Positions 42,150 to 52,170 are shown, numbered from the stretch's first letter. The stretch is DNA of 64,000 nucleotides from an uncultured Eubacteriales bacterium (GCA_902793605.1 CADBEB010000007.1:29906-93905), one strand, 5' to 3'. Numbers and translations: made by a program. The notes: a model not told the origin generated them from the letters alone.

Positions 42150-43613
42150 ATGGTAAATACAGAACTGATCGTCTTCATTGTCTACCTGGCTTTTATGCTC
42201 GGCATCGGTGTCTATTTCTTCATCAAAAGCCGCGGCAGCGGTGAGAAGGAATACTTCCTCGGCGGACGGAAGATGGGTCCCTGGGTCTCTGCACTTTCTG
42301 CAGGCGCATCTGACATGAGTGCCTGGGTCCTGATGGGCCTCCCTGCCTCCATTTATGCCGCCGGTATCGGAAAGTCCTGGATCGCGATCGGTTTGGCGAT
42401 TGGCTATGCCCTGAGTTGGATTTTTGAGGCGCCTCGCCTGCGCCGTTTCTCCATCGCAGCGAATGACTCCATTACCCTGCCGCAGTACCTGACCAATCGT
42501 TTCAAATCCTCCAGCAAGGTGCTGCAGATCCTCTGCGCGGTGATATTCCTGCTCGCCTACACGATCTACGCGGCCTCCAGCGTCAAGGCCTGCGGTACCC
42601 TGTTCAACACAGTCATCGGTATCGATGCAAAGATCGCGATGTATATCGCAGCTGCCATCATCATTGGCTATACCTTTATGGGTGGCTTCAACGCTGTATG
42701 CTGGACCGACTTCTTCCAGGGCTTGCTGATGCTCGGTGCTCTGCTGATCGCCCCGATCTTCGCGCTGGGGATGATCAATTCCGCACCTGGTCATATGACG
42801 GCCGAGCAGATCTCTGAGAAGATCCCCGGCTACTGGAACATGTTTCCCGACTGGAAATCAGTCGTTTCCGGCCTCGGCTGGGGCCTCGGATACTTTGGCA
42901 TGCCCCATATCATCATCCGCTTCATGTCTGTGCGCAGCGACAAGGATTTGAAGAAGAGCGCCAAAATCGGCATTACCTGGAACATTCTGATCATCCTCTT
43001 CTCTGTTGCCGCCGGCTGCATCGGTCATCTGTTCCTGGGTGAGGTCAGCGACAGCTCCACGGTCTTTATCCAGATGGTCCGCCGGATCTTCCCTGCCCTG
43101 ATTTCCGGCATCCTGCTCTCCGCGATTCTGGCTGCTTCCATGTCCACGGCAGACTCTCAGCTCCTATGCGCGTCTTCCGCCTTTGCATCGGATGTGTATA
43201 AGCCTGTCATTCGGAAGAACAAGACCACCGATAAGGAAATGTTCTGGGCTGGCCGCATTGTGGTGCTGATCATTGCCGTGATCGCTGTGCTGATCGCCTC
43301 AAATCCCGGCAGCGGCTCGATTATGGACTTGGTTGAGAACGCCTGGGGCATCTTTGGCGCGGCCTTTGGTCCCGCGATTCTCCTGAGTCTCTTCTGGAAG
43401 CGCTTTACCTTCAAGGGCGCTGTAGCCGGTATCTTTGTCGGCGCTGCAGTAGATATCTGCTGGCTGGCATTTATCGGTCTCGGCATTTATGAGATCATCC
43501 CCGGCTTCATCGCCGGCCTGATCGCTGCCATCGTTGTCACCCTGATCGACAAAGAACCCAACAAGGAAGTCCAGGATCTTTACGACTATGCTTCCTCCGG
43601 CAGCATCGAATAA
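42150..43613 (+). CDS. putP: Sodium/proline symporter (SSS family)
   Basis: This 487-residue membrane protein has about 13 hydrophobic segments. It shows the SSS/PutP features YFLGGRKMGPWVSALSAGASDMSAWVL, LSWIFEAPRLRRFS and the sodium-site region LAASMSTADSQLL. PutP takes up proline with Na+ for nutrition or osmoprotection; a related solute is possible. The Shine-Dalgarno is weak (GGTGAT). It is a single-gene unit between a promoter and a terminator. Confidence 0.93.
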   Translation: MVNTELIVFIVYLAFMLGIGVYFFIKSRGSGEKEYFLGGRKMGPWVSALSAGASDMSAWVLMGLPASIYAAGIGKSWIAIGLAIGYALSWIFEAPRLRRFSIAANDSITLPQYLTNRFKSSSKVLQILCAVIFLLAYTIYAASSVKACGTLFNTVIGIDAKIAMYIAAAIIIGYTFMGGFNAVCWTDFFQGLLMLGALLIAPIFALGMINSAPGHMTAEQISEKIPGYWNMFPDWKSVVSGLGWGLGYFGMPHIIIRFMSVRSDKDLKKSAKIGITWNILIILFSVAAGCIGHLFLGEVSDSSTVFIQMVRRIFPALISGILLSAILAASMSTADSQLLCASSAFASDVYKPVIRKNKTTDKEMFWAGRIVVLIIAVIAVLIASNPGSGSIMDLVENAWGIFGAAFGPAILLSLFWKRFTFKGAVAGIFVGAAVDICWLAFIGLGIYEIIPGFIAGLIAAIVVTLIDKEPNKEVQDLYDYASSGSIE

Positions 43614-43628
43614 TCCAAACTGCAAAGC

Positions 43629-43658
43629 GCGGTCCGGAAACGATCCGGACCGCCTTTT
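43629..43658 (+). terminator. Terminator after putP
   Basis: A 9-bp stem GCGGTCCGG/CCGGACCGC is followed by CTTTTT. Confidence 0.93.
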
Positions 43659-43665
43659 TATGCAT

Positions 43666-43694
43666 AAAAGAACGGACGTGCCTTTGGCACGCCC
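43666..43694 (-). terminator. Terminator after rpmE
   Basis: On the minus strand a 9-bp stem GGGCGTGCC/GGCACGTCC (one G-U pair, loop AAA) is followed by GTTCTTTT. Confidence 0.75.
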
Positions 43695-43703
43695 GCAGAA
43701 AAC

Positions 43704-43904
43704 TTATTCCATGTTGAAGCGCTTTTTGAAACGATCCACACGGCCGCCGGTGTCAACCAGCTTCTGCTTGCCGGTGTAGAAAGGATGACACTTGGAGCAG
43801 ATATCTACCTTCATCTCTTTCTTGGTGGAACCGGTTTCAAAAGTTTCACCGCATACGCAGCGAACCACGCACTTTCCATACTGGGGATGAATGTTTTCCT
43901 TCAT
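43704..43904 (-). CDS. rpmE: Ribosomal protein bL31, zinc-binding type
   Basis: This 66-residue protein reads [20 protein letters not shown] with a second metal pair CSKC and the [20 protein letters not shown] signature. Four Cys (16, 18, 36 and 39) mark the zinc form rather than the zinc-free paralogue. L31 bridges the 50S and 30S subunits. The frame is open far upstream, but only this ATG has AGAGGTG in place. rpmE near rho and near prmC-prfA is a familiar Bacillota neighbourhood. Confidence 0.97.
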   Translation of the reverse strand: MKENIHPQYGKCVVRCVCGETFETGSTKKEMKVDICSKCHPFYTGKQKLVDTGGRVDRFKKRFNME

Positions 43905-43954
43905 TGCTTTTTCACCTCTTTCGCGTATGCAATGGCGGTTAAACCGCAAAAGGT

Positions 43955-43983
43955 ATAATATCATATTCTTTTTCGGTTTGCAA
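43955..43983 (-). promoter_or_regulatory. Promoter of rpmE
   Basis: TTGCAA (43978-43983, minus strand) and TATTAT (43955-43960) are spaced by 17 bp. Confidence 0.8.
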
Positions 43984-44011
43984 CCGTTTTTTTCTCTTTT
44001 TTGAGGATCTG

Positions 44012-44020
44012 TGCTATAAT
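44012..44020 (+). promoter_or_regulatory. Extended -10 promoter of the DUF1385-prmC-prfA-sua5 operon
   Basis: TGC plus TATAAT (44012-44020) forms an extended -10 without a clear -35, leaving a leader of about 120 nt. Confidence 0.6.
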
Positions 44021-44147
44021 GAATCCCGGCTGATTCCTGACCGGCCGCTGAACTCCCTGTGAAAGTTCTGTGAAGCAAAGGGAACGCCGCATTTCCTGTC
44101 GAAATGAAACCTGTATTCAATTTATTTGAAAGGACGAATTTCCCCTG

Positions 44148-45257
44148 ATGAACAGAACGGAAGATACAAAGAAATTCGATGTCGGCGGCCAGGCTGTCAT
44201 GGAAGGCGTCATGATGCGCTCCCCCACTGCCACCGCTGTTACAGTCCGCCGACCTGACGGTACCATGGTTACCAAACTGAAACCTTTTGTCCCGCTTAAG
44301 CAGAAACACCCGTGGATGGGGAAACCGTTTATCCGCGGCGTCATCAACATGGGTACCATGCTCTATTACGGGATGAACACGCTGGAGGATTCCACCAAGA
44401 TGCTCGGCATCATGGATGAGGAACCCACAAAATTCGAGAAGTGGCTTTCCAGAAAGCTCGGCAAAGGCATTGACAAGATTGTCATGGGTGTTGCCATCAT
44501 CCTGGCCGTGATCCTTTCGGTCGCGCTGTTCATTGCCCTCCCTGCCGGCGTGGAATCGCTCCTTCGCAGCGCGGGGATGCCAACTATCGGCTACACGCTG
44601 ATCGGCGGCCTTGTCAAGATCCTGCTGTTGGTCGGCTATATGATCTTCTGCGGTTTCGTACCGGACGTCCGCCGGACCTTCCAGTACCACGGTGCAGAGC
44701 ATAAGTCCGTTCACTGTCATGAATCCGGCTTGTCTCTGACTCCGGAGAATGCGCAAACCTTCTCGCGCCTGCATCCCCGCTGCGGAACAGCTTTCCTGCT
44801 GATCGTTTTCGGGATCAGCATCCTGCTGTTTCTCGTGCTGAATGTACTGGTGCCCATCAGCAACTTTTTCCTGCGCTTTCTTTTCCATTTGGCTATGCTG
44901 CCAATCGTCGCCGGTGTCAGCTACGAAGTGCTGATGGGCCTGGCTCATTCGAACAGCAAAGCCGCATGCATCCTGCGGTGGCCGGGTATGCAGATGCAGC
45001 GGCTCACAACCCGCGAGCCGGATGCTTCCATGCTGGAATGTGCGATCGTCTCGATTAACGTCGTTTTGAACGGCATTCCGGATCATTGCAAAAAGACTCC
45101 TGAAGGCTGGGCGGTCTTTACCGATTACCGGCAGTCCGAACCCGGATATGTTCCCCCGGCAGAAGAAGCAGCGTCTGAATCCGGTTGTGAAACGCCTGCT
45201 GAACCCGGCCCCGATAGTAATCCGGCGCCGGTCGATCCGGCTGACCTGCAGGCATGA
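44148..45257 (+). CDS. DUF1385 membrane protein (YqhQ family)
   Basis: This 369-residue protein has the DUF1385 hallmarks [15 protein letters not shown] near the N-terminus and [17 protein letters not shown] with HPRCGTAF centrally. Conserved His, Glu and Cys in these segments suggest a metal site at the membrane. Three or four membrane segments lie at about 115-145, 150-175 and 220-270. The last 40 residues are Pro/Ala/Glu-rich. The family's role is unknown; it is nearly always beside prmC and prfA, as here. Its stop overlaps the prmC start by four bases. Confidence 0.95.
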   Translation: MNRTEDTKKFDVGGQAVMEGVMMRSPTATAVTVRRPDGTMVTKLKPFVPLKQKHPWMGKPFIRGVINMGTMLYYGMNTLEDSTKMLGIMDEEPTKFEKWLSRKLGKGIDKIVMGVAIILAVILSVALFIALPAGVESLLRSAGMPTIGYTLIGGLVKILLLVGYMIFCGFVPDVRRTFQYHGAEHKSVHCHESGLSLTPENAQTFSRLHPRCGTAFLLIVFGISILLFLVLNVLVPISNFFLRFLFHLAMLPIVAGVSYEVLMGLAHSNSKAACILRWPGMQMQRLTTREPDASMLECAIVSINVVLNGIPDHCKKTPEGWAVFTDYRQSEPGYVPPAEEAASESGCETPAEPGPDSNPAPVDPADLQA

Positions 45258-46111
45258 CGCCCTGCCAGCTGATCCGCCATACTGCTGCTCGCTTTCGTTC
45301 AGCCGGCATTCCGGACCCTGAGAATGACAGCGCGCTTCTGCTCGCCTCCCTCTGCGGTGGCGAGCCGCTTTCCCTGCGCCTGGACACGGATACAATTCTG
45401 GAAGAGCCCCTGCTCTCCCGCTATGAGCTGCTCACCCGGCAGCGTCTGGAACGGATCCCGCTCCAGTATATCCTTGGTGAAGCACCTTTCTGTGGACATC
45501 TGTTCATGGTTGATCCACGCGTGCTGATCCCCCGTCCGGAAACAGAACTGCTCTGCGCATGGGCTCTGGATATTCTGAAAAATTACAGGGATCCCCGCGT
45601 ACTTGACCTCTGTTGTGGGAGCGGCTGTATCGGCCTCTCACTGAAGGCAGCCTCACCGGAGATCAGAGTCACGCTTTCCGATATCTCAGCGAATGCGCTC
45701 GCTGTCGCCGCGGAGAACGTACGCCGCCTTTCCCTGAAAGCTGATCTGCATCAGGGCAACCTCCTGGACGGACTTCTTCCCGGTTCCTTCGATCTGATTG
45801 TTTGCAATCCGCCCTACATACCGACCGCTGACTGCGCGGCACTCCAGGAAGAAGTCCTCTTCGAACCCCGCAATGCCCTGGATGGCGGGGCTGACGGGCT
45901 CGACCTGTACCGGCGTCTGATCGCATCGGCAGACGGTATACTGGTTCCCGGAGGCGCGCTGATGATGGAGCTCGGGATTCATCAGGCGGATTCGGTTTCT
46001 GCACTTCTGGCTGCTTCCGGTTATATGGGGATCCAGGTCCGAAAGGATCTGAACGGGATTGAAAGGATGATTCTTGCTTACCAATCAGACGGAGGAAAGT
46101 ATGATCGATAA
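45254..46111 (+). CDS. prmC: Release factor glutamine methyltransferase
   Basis: This 285-residue SAM-dependent enzyme methylates the Gln of the GGQ motif in RF1 and RF2. It has an N-terminal helical domain, [18 protein letters not shown], the SAM motif [16 protein letters not shown] and the catalytic VCNPPYIPT. Its substrate gene prfA overlaps its end by 11 bases, so enzyme and target are made together. Confidence 0.97.
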   Translation: MTPCQLIRHTAARFRSAGIPDPENDSALLLASLCGGEPLSLRLDTDTILEEPLLSRYELLTRQRLERIPLQYILGEAPFCGHLFMVDPRVLIPRPETELLCAWALDILKNYRDPRVLDLCCGSGCIGLSLKAASPEIRVTLSDISANALAVAAENVRRLSLKADLHQGNLLDGLLPGSFDLIVCNPPYIPTADCAALQEEVLFEPRNALDGGADGLDLYRRLIASADGILVPGGALMMELGIHQADSVSALLAASGYMGIQVRKDLNGIERMILAYQSDGGKYDR

Positions 46112-47153
46112 AATTCAATCGCTCCTGGAGCGCCGGCAGGAACTGTCCGAAGCGATCGCCCAGCCGGAAATCATTCAGGATTTCCCCCGTTACCAGGGTT
46201 ATCTTAAGGAATTATCTACCATCGAGCCGATTGCACTTCATTACCAAAAGCTCCAGACTATCGAAAAGCATCTGTCAGAAGCCCGCGAGCTCCTTGCTGA
46301 CCCCGATCTGGCCCCCGAAGCGGAGCAGGAGCTGCGCGATTTATCCGCAGAGCGGGAAAACCTGCTCAGCGATCTGAAACTGATGCTGGTTCCGCCGGAT
46401 CCGCTGGATGACCGGAATGTGATTATGGAGTTACGGGCCGGCGTCGGTGGTGAAGAAGCCGCCCTCTTCGCAGGCGATCTTCTCCGGATGTACCTGAAGT
46501 ATGCTGACCGGAACGGTCTCACTGCCTCCATTCTCTACCTCAGTGATACGGATCTGGGCGGCGTCAATGAGGCTCTTGTGATGATCTCCGGTCCGGAAGC
46601 TTTCGCCCGCATGAAGTTTGAAAGCGGCGTTCACTGTGTAAAGCGTGTCCCGGTCACCGAGAGCGGCGGCCGGATCCATACTTCGACCGTTACCGTTGCC
46701 GTTTTCCCTGAAGCCGAAGAAGTTGAAGTGACCATTGACCCCGCCGATCTGCGGATCGATGTCTTCCACGCTTCCGGTCATGGCGGACAGGGAGTCAACA
46801 CGACTGACAGCGCCGTCCGGATCACGCATCTCCCGACAGGGCTCGTCGTTACCTGCCAGGATGAACGGAGCCAGCTTGAAAACAAAGCCAAGGCCCTCCG
46901 GGTGCTTCGCTCACGCCTGCTGGACAAAGCCCGCACGGCCCGGGAGGACGCCCATGCAGCTGACCGCAAAAACCAGATCGGCTGGGGCGAGCGCAGTGAC
47001 CGGATCCGCACGTACTATTTCAATCACGACTATGTCGTGGATCACCGGATCGGCCTTACAGTCAACCGCACATCCAATGTAATGAACGGGGAACTGACTC
47101 CCTTTATCGACGGGCTCCGGCTGGCTGAGAAAACAGAGAAGCTTAATCAATGA
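46101..47153 (+). CDS. prfA: Peptide chain release factor 1
   Basis: This 350-residue factor ends translation at UAA and UAG. It has the GGQ motif in HASGHGGQGVNTTDSAVR, which enters the peptidyl-transferase centre, and domain 2 with RVPVTESGGRIHTSTVTVAV, where a PxT-like stop-codon reading motif would sit. The start was set at [17 protein letters not shown], with GGAGGAA upstream; it overlaps the prmC end by 11 bases. Confidence 0.97.
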   Translation: MIDKIQSLLERRQELSEAIAQPEIIQDFPRYQGYLKELSTIEPIALHYQKLQTIEKHLSEARELLADPDLAPEAEQELRDLSAERENLLSDLKLMLVPPDPLDDRNVIMELRAGVGGEEAALFAGDLLRMYLKYADRNGLTASILYLSDTDLGGVNEALVMISGPEAFARMKFESGVHCVKRVPVTESGGRIHTSTVTVAVFPEAEEVEVTIDPADLRIDVFHASGHGGQGVNTTDSAVRITHLPTGLVVTCQDERSQLENKAKALRVLRSRLLDKARTAREDAHAADRKNQIGWGERSDRIRTYYFNHDYVVDHRIGLTVNRTSNVMNGELTPFIDGLRLAEKTEKLNQ

Positions 47154-47170
47154 ACCGGAAGTGATACTTC

Positions 47171-48208
47171 ATGCAGACAAAAGTCCTGATACCGGATGCA
47201 GGCGCTTATCAGCTTGCATCTGATCTCCTGAACCGGGGAGAGCTTGTCGCCTTTCCGACAGAGACCGTCTACGGTCTCGGCGCCAATGCGCTGAACCGGG
47301 AGGCAGTTCTTTCCATCTTCTCCGCGAAAGGCCGCCCGGCGGACAATCCCCTGATCGTTCATATTCACGACCGTTCCCAGCTGGATGACCTCTGTACGGT
47401 ACCCCCGCTTGCCGGTCGTCTGATGGATGCATTCTGGCCGGGACCGCTGACCATGCTGTTCGTCAGGAAGCCGGCCGTCCCGCTGGAAGTCACCGCCGGT
47501 CTGCCGACCGTTGCGATCCGGATGCCTTCCCACCCTGTTGCAGCCGCGATGCTCAAAGCCTGCAGCCTTCCGGTTGCCGCGCCGTCCGCAAACAGTTCCG
47601 GGCGTCCCAGTCCGACCACAGCTGCGCATGTCCTGGAAGACATGAACGGAAAGATCCCCCTGATCCTGGATGGAGGCGAATGCGACGTAGGCCTGGAATC
47701 CACCGTACTGGATCTTTGCCATGACCAGCCGACGATTCTTCGTCCCGGCGGGGTTACGAAAGAGATGCTCGAAGCTGTTCTTGGACAGAAAGTGCTCCTT
47801 GCCGGAAGCATCCTGCGGCCGCTCGGCGAAAACGAAGTGGCGCTGTCTCCCGGCATGCGTTATAGGCATTATGCGCCGAAGGGGTCCGTGATTCTTGTGG
47901 AAGGACCCGAGGAAAGAACCGTACCCCTGCTCCGAAAACTATGTCTTGAGCAGAGACAGGCCGGAAAGAAAACCTGCGTCCTTTGCTTTACGGAACACGT
48001 GGGTGCCCTTACGGACTGCGATCCGCACGATATCGGTTCTATCTCTTCTCCATGCGAGATTGCCCACCGGCTTTTCCAAACGCTCCGCCTCCTCGACGAG
48101 GAAGGGATGGAAGCCGTCTTCAGCGAAGTCGTCCCGCCTGAGGGCATGGGACTGGCAGTCATGAACCGTCTCGGACGGGCAGCTGCCTTCCGGACCATCC
48201 GGGCATGA
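47171..48208 (+). CDS. Threonylcarbamoyl-AMP synthase (Sua5 type)
   Basis: This 345-residue enzyme makes threonylcarbamoyl-AMP from threonine, bicarbonate and ATP for tRNA t6A37. It has the YrdC-fold core LVAFPTETVYGLGANAL, KGRPADNPLIVHI and APSANSSGRPSPTTAAHV, plus the C-terminal Sua5 domain (about 215-340) reached through SPGMRYRHYAPKG, so it is the long form. The product is the precursor of the base that MtaB, encoded elsewhere in this window, modifies further. Confidence 0.96.
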   Translation: MQTKVLIPDAGAYQLASDLLNRGELVAFPTETVYGLGANALNREAVLSIFSAKGRPADNPLIVHIHDRSQLDDLCTVPPLAGRLMDAFWPGPLTMLFVRKPAVPLEVTAGLPTVAIRMPSHPVAAAMLKACSLPVAAPSANSSGRPSPTTAAHVLEDMNGKIPLILDGGECDVGLESTVLDLCHDQPTILRPGGVTKEMLEAVLGQKVLLAGSILRPLGENEVALSPGMRYRHYAPKGSVILVEGPEERTVPLLRKLCLEQRQAGKKTCVLCFTEHVGALTDCDPHDIGSISSPCEIAHRLFQTLRLLDEEGMEAVFSEVVPPEGMGLAVMNRLGRAAAFRTIRA

Positions 48209-48209
48209 A

Positions 48210-48237
48210 AAACCGGCCTCCGCCTGGAGGCCGGTTT
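48210..48237. terminator. Bidirectional intrinsic terminator
   Basis: A 12-bp stem AAACCGGCCTCC/GGAGGCCGGTTT with a 4-base loop lies between the converging sua5-type and pgi genes. Confidence 0.9.
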
Positions 48238-48252
48238 CGTTTGTTGCGGTTG

Positions 48253-49836
48253 TCAGATCTTCAGCAGATCACTGAAGGCTTTCAGTGCCCCGTCTGTCTC
48301 ATGGGCAAGCACGCGCTTGGCCAGTACTTTGCCCAGCTGTACGCCTTCCTGGTCGAAGCTGTTCAGGTTCCACAGGAAGCCCTGGAACATCACCTTGTTC
48401 TCAAAGTGAGAAAGCAGTGCACCCAATGCTTCCGGCGTCAGCTTTTCACCGATAATGATGCTGGAAGGCCTGTTTCCGGCAAAATGTTTGTTCCGGTTCT
48501 CATCCTGTTTGCCGCAGGCAAAGGCGACCATCTGCGCTGCCACGTTCGCGCAGAGTTTCTGCTGGCTGGTGCTGTCCTGGATTACGACATCCGTCTCCGC
48601 CTGGTTGTTCACAAAGCCGATGAACTGCAGGGGAATGATATCCGTTCCCTGGTGAAGCAGCTGATAGAAGGAATGCTGTCCGTTTGTACCGGGTTCACCG
48701 AAGATAATCGGCCCGGTCGGATAATCAACCGGCTCGCCTCTCCGGTTCACACTCTTGCCGTTGGATTCCATATCCAGCTGCTGCAGGTGCGCCGGGAAAC
48801 GGCTTAACGCCTGGGAATAAGGCAGCACGGCCGTTGCCGGGTATCCGAGGATGTTCCGCTCATAAACGCCGATCAGCGCGTCCAGCATGGCCGGATTCTT
48901 CAGCGGGTCCTTTTCCGTCGCAAGGCGGTCCTCTTCCGCTGCACCCTTCAGGAACCGATCAAAGATTTCCGGTCCGAAAGCAAGGGACAGGACAGCGCCG
49001 CCCACTGCCGACGTGGAGGAGTAACGGCCGCCGATATAATCATCCATAAAGAAGGCTGCCAGGTAATCGCTGCTTTTTGCCAGCGGAGACGTCTCACTGG
49101 TTACGGCAATCATATGCTTTGAAGCGTCCAGGCCTGCGTTCTTCAGGGCATCCTTGACAAACGCTTCGTTGGTCAGGGTCTCCAGCGTCGTGCCGGATTT
49201 GGAAACGAGAATGAAGATCGTCCGGGACGCATCCAGGGATGCCAGTACAGCGGCCGCGTCGTCCGGGTCAACATTGCTGATGAACTTCGCTTCCATCCGG
49301 AATGCATTGTTCTTCCGCGCCCAGTTTTCCATTGCCAGATACATGGCGCGGGGGCCGAGATCGCTTCCGCCGATGCCGATCTGGCAGACCGTTGTAAACT
49401 TCTCGCCTTTCTCATTGACGATTTCACCGCCGTGGACCTTGGATGCAAAAGCGGCGATCTTCTCCTGCTGTTTCGTATAGAAGGAGCGTTTGTCCGTTCC
49501 GTCAGCAATCACGGCATTGCCAAGCTGTCCGCGGGTCAGCTGATGGAGTACCAGCCGCTTCTCACCGGTATTGATCACAGCGCCGTTGTACAGTTCCTCG
49601 AACTTGCCGGCCAGTTGCGCTTCTTCCGCAAGAGCTTTCAGCCCATTCAGGACCCCGTCATCAACCTGCTTTGCTGCATAGGAATAGATCAGTCCCGCAG
49701 CCATGGGCACCTGATAGGCAGCCACCCGCCCGGCTCCGGCTTCACCGGCCATGACCTTCGTCAGGTCAACCGGATGCGATTCGTTTTTCAGCGTCTGAAA
49801 GGACTTGAGTTCGTCCAGATTCTTCCATTCGTTCAC
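48253..49836 (-). CDS. pgi: Glucose-6-phosphate isomerase
   Basis: This 527-residue cytoplasmic enzyme interconverts glucose 6-phosphate and fructose 6-phosphate. It has IGIGGSDLGPRAMYLAMENW, the phosphate-binding VSKSGTTLETL and GEPGTNGQHSFYQLLHQG with the catalytic Glu and His. Length is nearer to the long E. coli-type form than to the roughly 450-residue Bacillus form. AAGGAGG precedes the ATG, and it is a single-gene unit with its own promoter and terminator. Confidence 0.97.
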   Translation of the reverse strand: MNEWKNLDELKSFQTLKNESHPVDLTKVMAGEAGAGRVAAYQVPMAAGLIYSYAAKQVDDGVLNGLKALAEEAQLAGKFEELYNGAVINTGEKRLVLHQLTRGQLGNAVIADGTDKRSFYTKQQEKIAAFASKVHGGEIVNEKGEKFTTVCQIGIGGSDLGPRAMYLAMENWARKNNAFRMEAKFISNVDPDDAAAVLASLDASRTIFILVSKSGTTLETLTNEAFVKDALKNAGLDASKHMIAVTSETSPLAKSSDYLAAFFMDDYIGGRYSSTSAVGGAVLSLAFGPEIFDRFLKGAAEEDRLATEKDPLKNPAMLDALIGVYERNILGYPATAVLPYSQALSRFPAHLQQLDMESNGKSVNRRGEPVDYPTGPIIFGEPGTNGQHSFYQLLHQGTDIIPLQFIGFVNNQAETDVVIQDSTSQQKLCANVAAQMVAFACGKQDENRNKHFAGNRPSSIIIGEKLTPEALGALLSHFENKVMFQGFLWNLNSFDQEGVQLGKVLAKRVLAHETDGALKAFSDLLKI

Positions 49837-49868
49837 CGTGATAACCTCCTTGGATTTTTTCTGTATCT

Positions 49869-49897
49869 ATTATATCTGCCGTTTGAAACTCTTTCAA
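49869..49897 (-). promoter_or_regulatory. Promoter of pgi
   Basis: TTGAAA (49892-49897, minus strand) and consensus TATAAT (49869-49874) are spaced by 17 bp, right at the end of the upstream gene. Confidence 0.87.
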
Positions 49898-49899
49898 GC

Positions 49900-51123
49900 T
49901 TATTCTGCCTGCTGTTCCGTATATCCGATCCCGATCAGCGAAGTGACAGTACGGACAAAGTTCCTGCGCTTGTATGTGGCCAGTTTATTCAGCATCCTGC
50001 CGCGGAAGATCAGGGCCATCGTATTGCCTCCGTCCAGATTCAGCGCCTGGGTGACTCCCCGTTCTTTCATCATTTCCGCAACCCGTTGCAGCATGGTCCC
50101 CTTGCTGTCCTTATTCCTCCCCTGCACGGACAGGAGCAGATAATGGTTCGGTTCAATCATCCCCAGAGCATGCCGGGGTTCAATGCTGCGATAGTAGGTA
50201 TAGAGAAGCTCATTGATCTCTCCGTCCCGCAAAAGGATCGGACCGAAGCTGAATACATTCACAGCGCCTTTCTCCAGCAGCTGCTGCGCCGTATACTCCG
50301 TGCATTCATATACCTCGAACCGTCCGTCAGGATACTGAGCCATCATATCCAGGTTCGGCAGATGATGGCCGGTTCGGCTGTTTGTTGTTTCACTGATGAT
50401 CCTGCCTTCACGGATGATGATCCCGACAGTCTCTTTACCGGCCATTCTCGTCGCGTAAAAATCGTCGGAGAACCCGAGCACAAACCGCTCATCCCTGGAA
50501 ATGTCGTAAGGATAGCGGAACTTTTTGCCCGGATGCTCCGGATCCGTGATCGCTGTGCGGAACGTTTCCCCGTCCCTGGTCAGGATCTCGGTTTCAAACC
50601 ATTCCAGCGGAATCGAAGACTCTTTTCCGCGCCGGATGAAGATCTGCAGGTTTCGGTTCAGGTAAACCCACTGTCCTGCTTCATCGTCTTCGGAGAAGTA
50701 CTCCCCGTCGCCCATCAGGAAACCTTCCGAATCCCGTTCAGGCCAGCCGGTTTCCATGATCGGAGCCGGTGTCATAAGAGGTTCAAGGGTCGGCCTCGGT
50801 TTCCTGATCGCCTGGTCCGAGAACAGCCTTTCTGCTGTTTCTGCGTCAACGTCCCCGGTCTCAGGGAGGCCGTTCAGGCGCTGAAACTCCCGGATCGCCT
50901 GTGCTGTCTTGTCGTTATACTTTTTTGTAATACTTCCCTGCTCCAGATAACCGAGCTTCTGAAGACGCTGCTTCACTTCGGTCACCCGGTCCCCCTTTGA
51001 ACCGACTGTCAGTGTCTCCGCTTCCCCCGCTGCGGATAAGGTGATGAAGATACACTGAAGTATCAGCAGCAGAGCCAGCAGGAAACAGATCCGGCTGCTC
51101 CTCTTTGCCTCTTTCACGTTCAT
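49900..51123 (-). CDS. Secreted phosphodiester glycosidase with peptidoglycan-binding domain
   Basis: This 407-residue exported protein has a signal anchor (ICFLLALLLILQCIFITLSA), then a PG_binding_1 unit (GSKGDRVTEVKQRLQKLGYL and QAIREFQRLNGLPETGDVD; about 38-105), a Pro-rich spacer and a NAGPA domain in the C-terminal half with EPNHYLLLSVQGR and ALNLDGGNTMALIF. The NAGPA family removes N-acetylglucosamine from phosphodiester linkages, so wall polymers or glycoconjugates are plausible targets. The start was chosen with AGGAGGT upstream. It follows rpsI past a terminator. Confidence 0.88.
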   Translation of the reverse strand: MNVKEAKRSSRICFLLALLLILQCIFITLSAAGEAETLTVGSKGDRVTEVKQRLQKLGYLEQGSITKKYNDKTAQAIREFQRLNGLPETGDVDAETAERLFSDQAIRKPRPTLEPLMTPAPIMETGWPERDSEGFLMGDGEYFSEDDEAGQWVYLNRNLQIFIRRGKESSIPLEWFETEILTRDGETFRTAITDPEHPGKKFRYPYDISRDERFVLGFSDDFYATRMAGKETVGIIIREGRIISETTNSRTGHHLPNLDMMAQYPDGRFEVYECTEYTAQQLLEKGAVNVFSFGPILLRDGEINELLYTYYRSIEPRHALGMIEPNHYLLLSVQGRNKDSKGTMLQRVAEMMKERGVTQALNLDGGNTMALIFRGRMLNKLATYKRRNFVRTVTSLIGIGYTEQQAE

Positions 51124-51138
51124 CCCGAACCTCCTGAT

Positions 51139-51172
51139 GATAAAATCCCTGCACCGAACAGGTACAGGGATT
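51139..51172 (-). terminator. Terminator of the rplM-rpsI operon
   Basis: On the minus strand a stem AATCCCTG/CAGGGATT (51144-51151 with 51165-51172) with extra inner pairs is followed by TTTATC. It lies very close to the next gene's ribosome site, so read-through may feed that gene. Confidence 0.75.
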
Positions 51173-51188
51173 GAAAACAAGATATTGA

Positions 51189-51578
51189 TCAGCGCTTGCT
51201 GAACTGAGGAGCCCGGCGGGCTGCCTTCAGGCCGTACTTCTTGCGTTCCTTCATACGAGGATCGCGGGTCAGCAGACCGGCCTTCTTCAGAGTACCGCGC
51301 AGATCGGGATCAGCCTTGCACAGGGCGCGGCTGATACCATGGCGGATCGCGCCTGCCTGGCCGGTCAGTCCGCCGCCGTTCACGTTCACCAGCACGTCAA
51401 AGTTGCCGGTATTGGTCAGCGTCAGAGGCTGACGAACGGTCATCTTCAGGGTCTCCAGACCAAAATAATGGTCGATGTCACGCTTGTTGATCGTAATCTT
51501 TCCATCGCCGGCAACCAGACGGACGCGGGCAACGGCTTTCTTACGGCGACCAACCGCATTGTATTCTACCTTAGCCAT
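51189..51578 (-). CDS. rpsI: Ribosomal protein uS9
   Basis: This 129-residue protein starts [20 protein letters not shown] and ends in [20 protein letters not shown] plus FSKR, the S9 tail whose last Lys-Arg contacts tRNA in the P site. The ATG has AAAGGAG upstream; a TTG two codons earlier is less likely. It follows rplM by 21 bases in the universal rplM-rpsI order. Confidence 0.98.
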   Translation of the reverse strand: MAKVEYNAVGRRKKAVARVRLVAGDGKITINKRDIDHYFGLETLKMTVRQPLTLTNTGNFDVLVNVNGGGLTGQAGAIRHGISRALCKADPDLRGTLKKAGLLTRDPRMKERKKYGLKAARRAPQFSKR

Positions 51579-51599
51579 TCTCAATTACTCCTTTCCGCG

Positions 51600-52031
51600 T
51601 CACTTCAGATCCAGCGCTTCGGGCTTCTGAGCGGCCTGCTCATGCTCGGGACCTGCGTAAACCTTGAGCTTCCGGGCCATCTGGCGTCCCAGAGGTCCCT
51701 TCGGCAGCATGCCGACGACCGCACGGCGAACCGCGAACTCAGGCTTCTCAGCCATCAGCTTGCGATATTTGGTCTCTTTCAGACCGCCGGCGTATCCGCT
51801 GTGATGATAATAGATCTTCTGATCGAGCTTCTTGCCGGTCAGAACAGCTTTGGACGCGTTCACGATGATGACGTAATCACCGGTATCCATGTTGGGGGTA
51901 TAGATCGGCTTATTCTTGCCGCGAAGGATGTTAGCAACCTGGCTCGCCAGACGGCCGAGAACCATCCCGTCCGCGTCGACAACGTACCATTTCCGGTCGA
52001 TGTCCGCAGCCTTTGGAATAAATGTCTTCAA
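51600..52031 (-). CDS. rplM: Ribosomal protein uL13
   Basis: This 143-residue protein matches L13 throughout: [47 protein letters not shown] and [20 protein letters not shown]. The only well-placed Shine-Dalgarno (AAGGAGG) points to a TTG start giving [15 protein letters not shown], the expected L13 N-terminus. The leader of about 100 nt contains GC-rich inverted repeats, which could serve autoregulation. Confidence 0.98.
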   Translation of the reverse strand: MKTFIPKAADIDRKWYVVDADGMVLGRLASQVANILRGKNKPIYTPNMDTGDYVIIVNASKAVLTGKKLDQKIYYHHSGYAGGLKETKYRKLMAEKPEFAVRRAVVGMLPKGPLGRQMARKLKVYAGPEHEQAAQKPEALDLK

Positions 52032-52141
52032 AGTACTTCCTCCTTGGGTTGATGGTTGAAGTGTTTCCGTCCATGATGGTCGCATGTCCGGACTGTTTCA
52101 ATGGCTACCGGGGCTAGCGGAGCTATTGATTGCCAAACGTT

Positions 52142-52170
52142 ATTGTACGTCAAACGCTGTTTGAAGTCAA
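52142..52170 (-). promoter_or_regulatory. Promoter of rplM-rpsI
   Basis: TTGACT (52165-52170, minus strand) and TACAAT (52142-52147) are spaced by 17 bp, immediately after the GH36 stop codon. Confidence 0.85.

Noticed and set aside
43704..45395. A long minus-strand frame of 563 codons ending in the L31 sequence
   Set aside because: Only its last 66 codons are a gene (rpmE), with its own promoter and ribosome site. The rest lies antisense to the DUF1385 gene and has low-complexity, His/Asp-rich composition typical of an antisense shadow.
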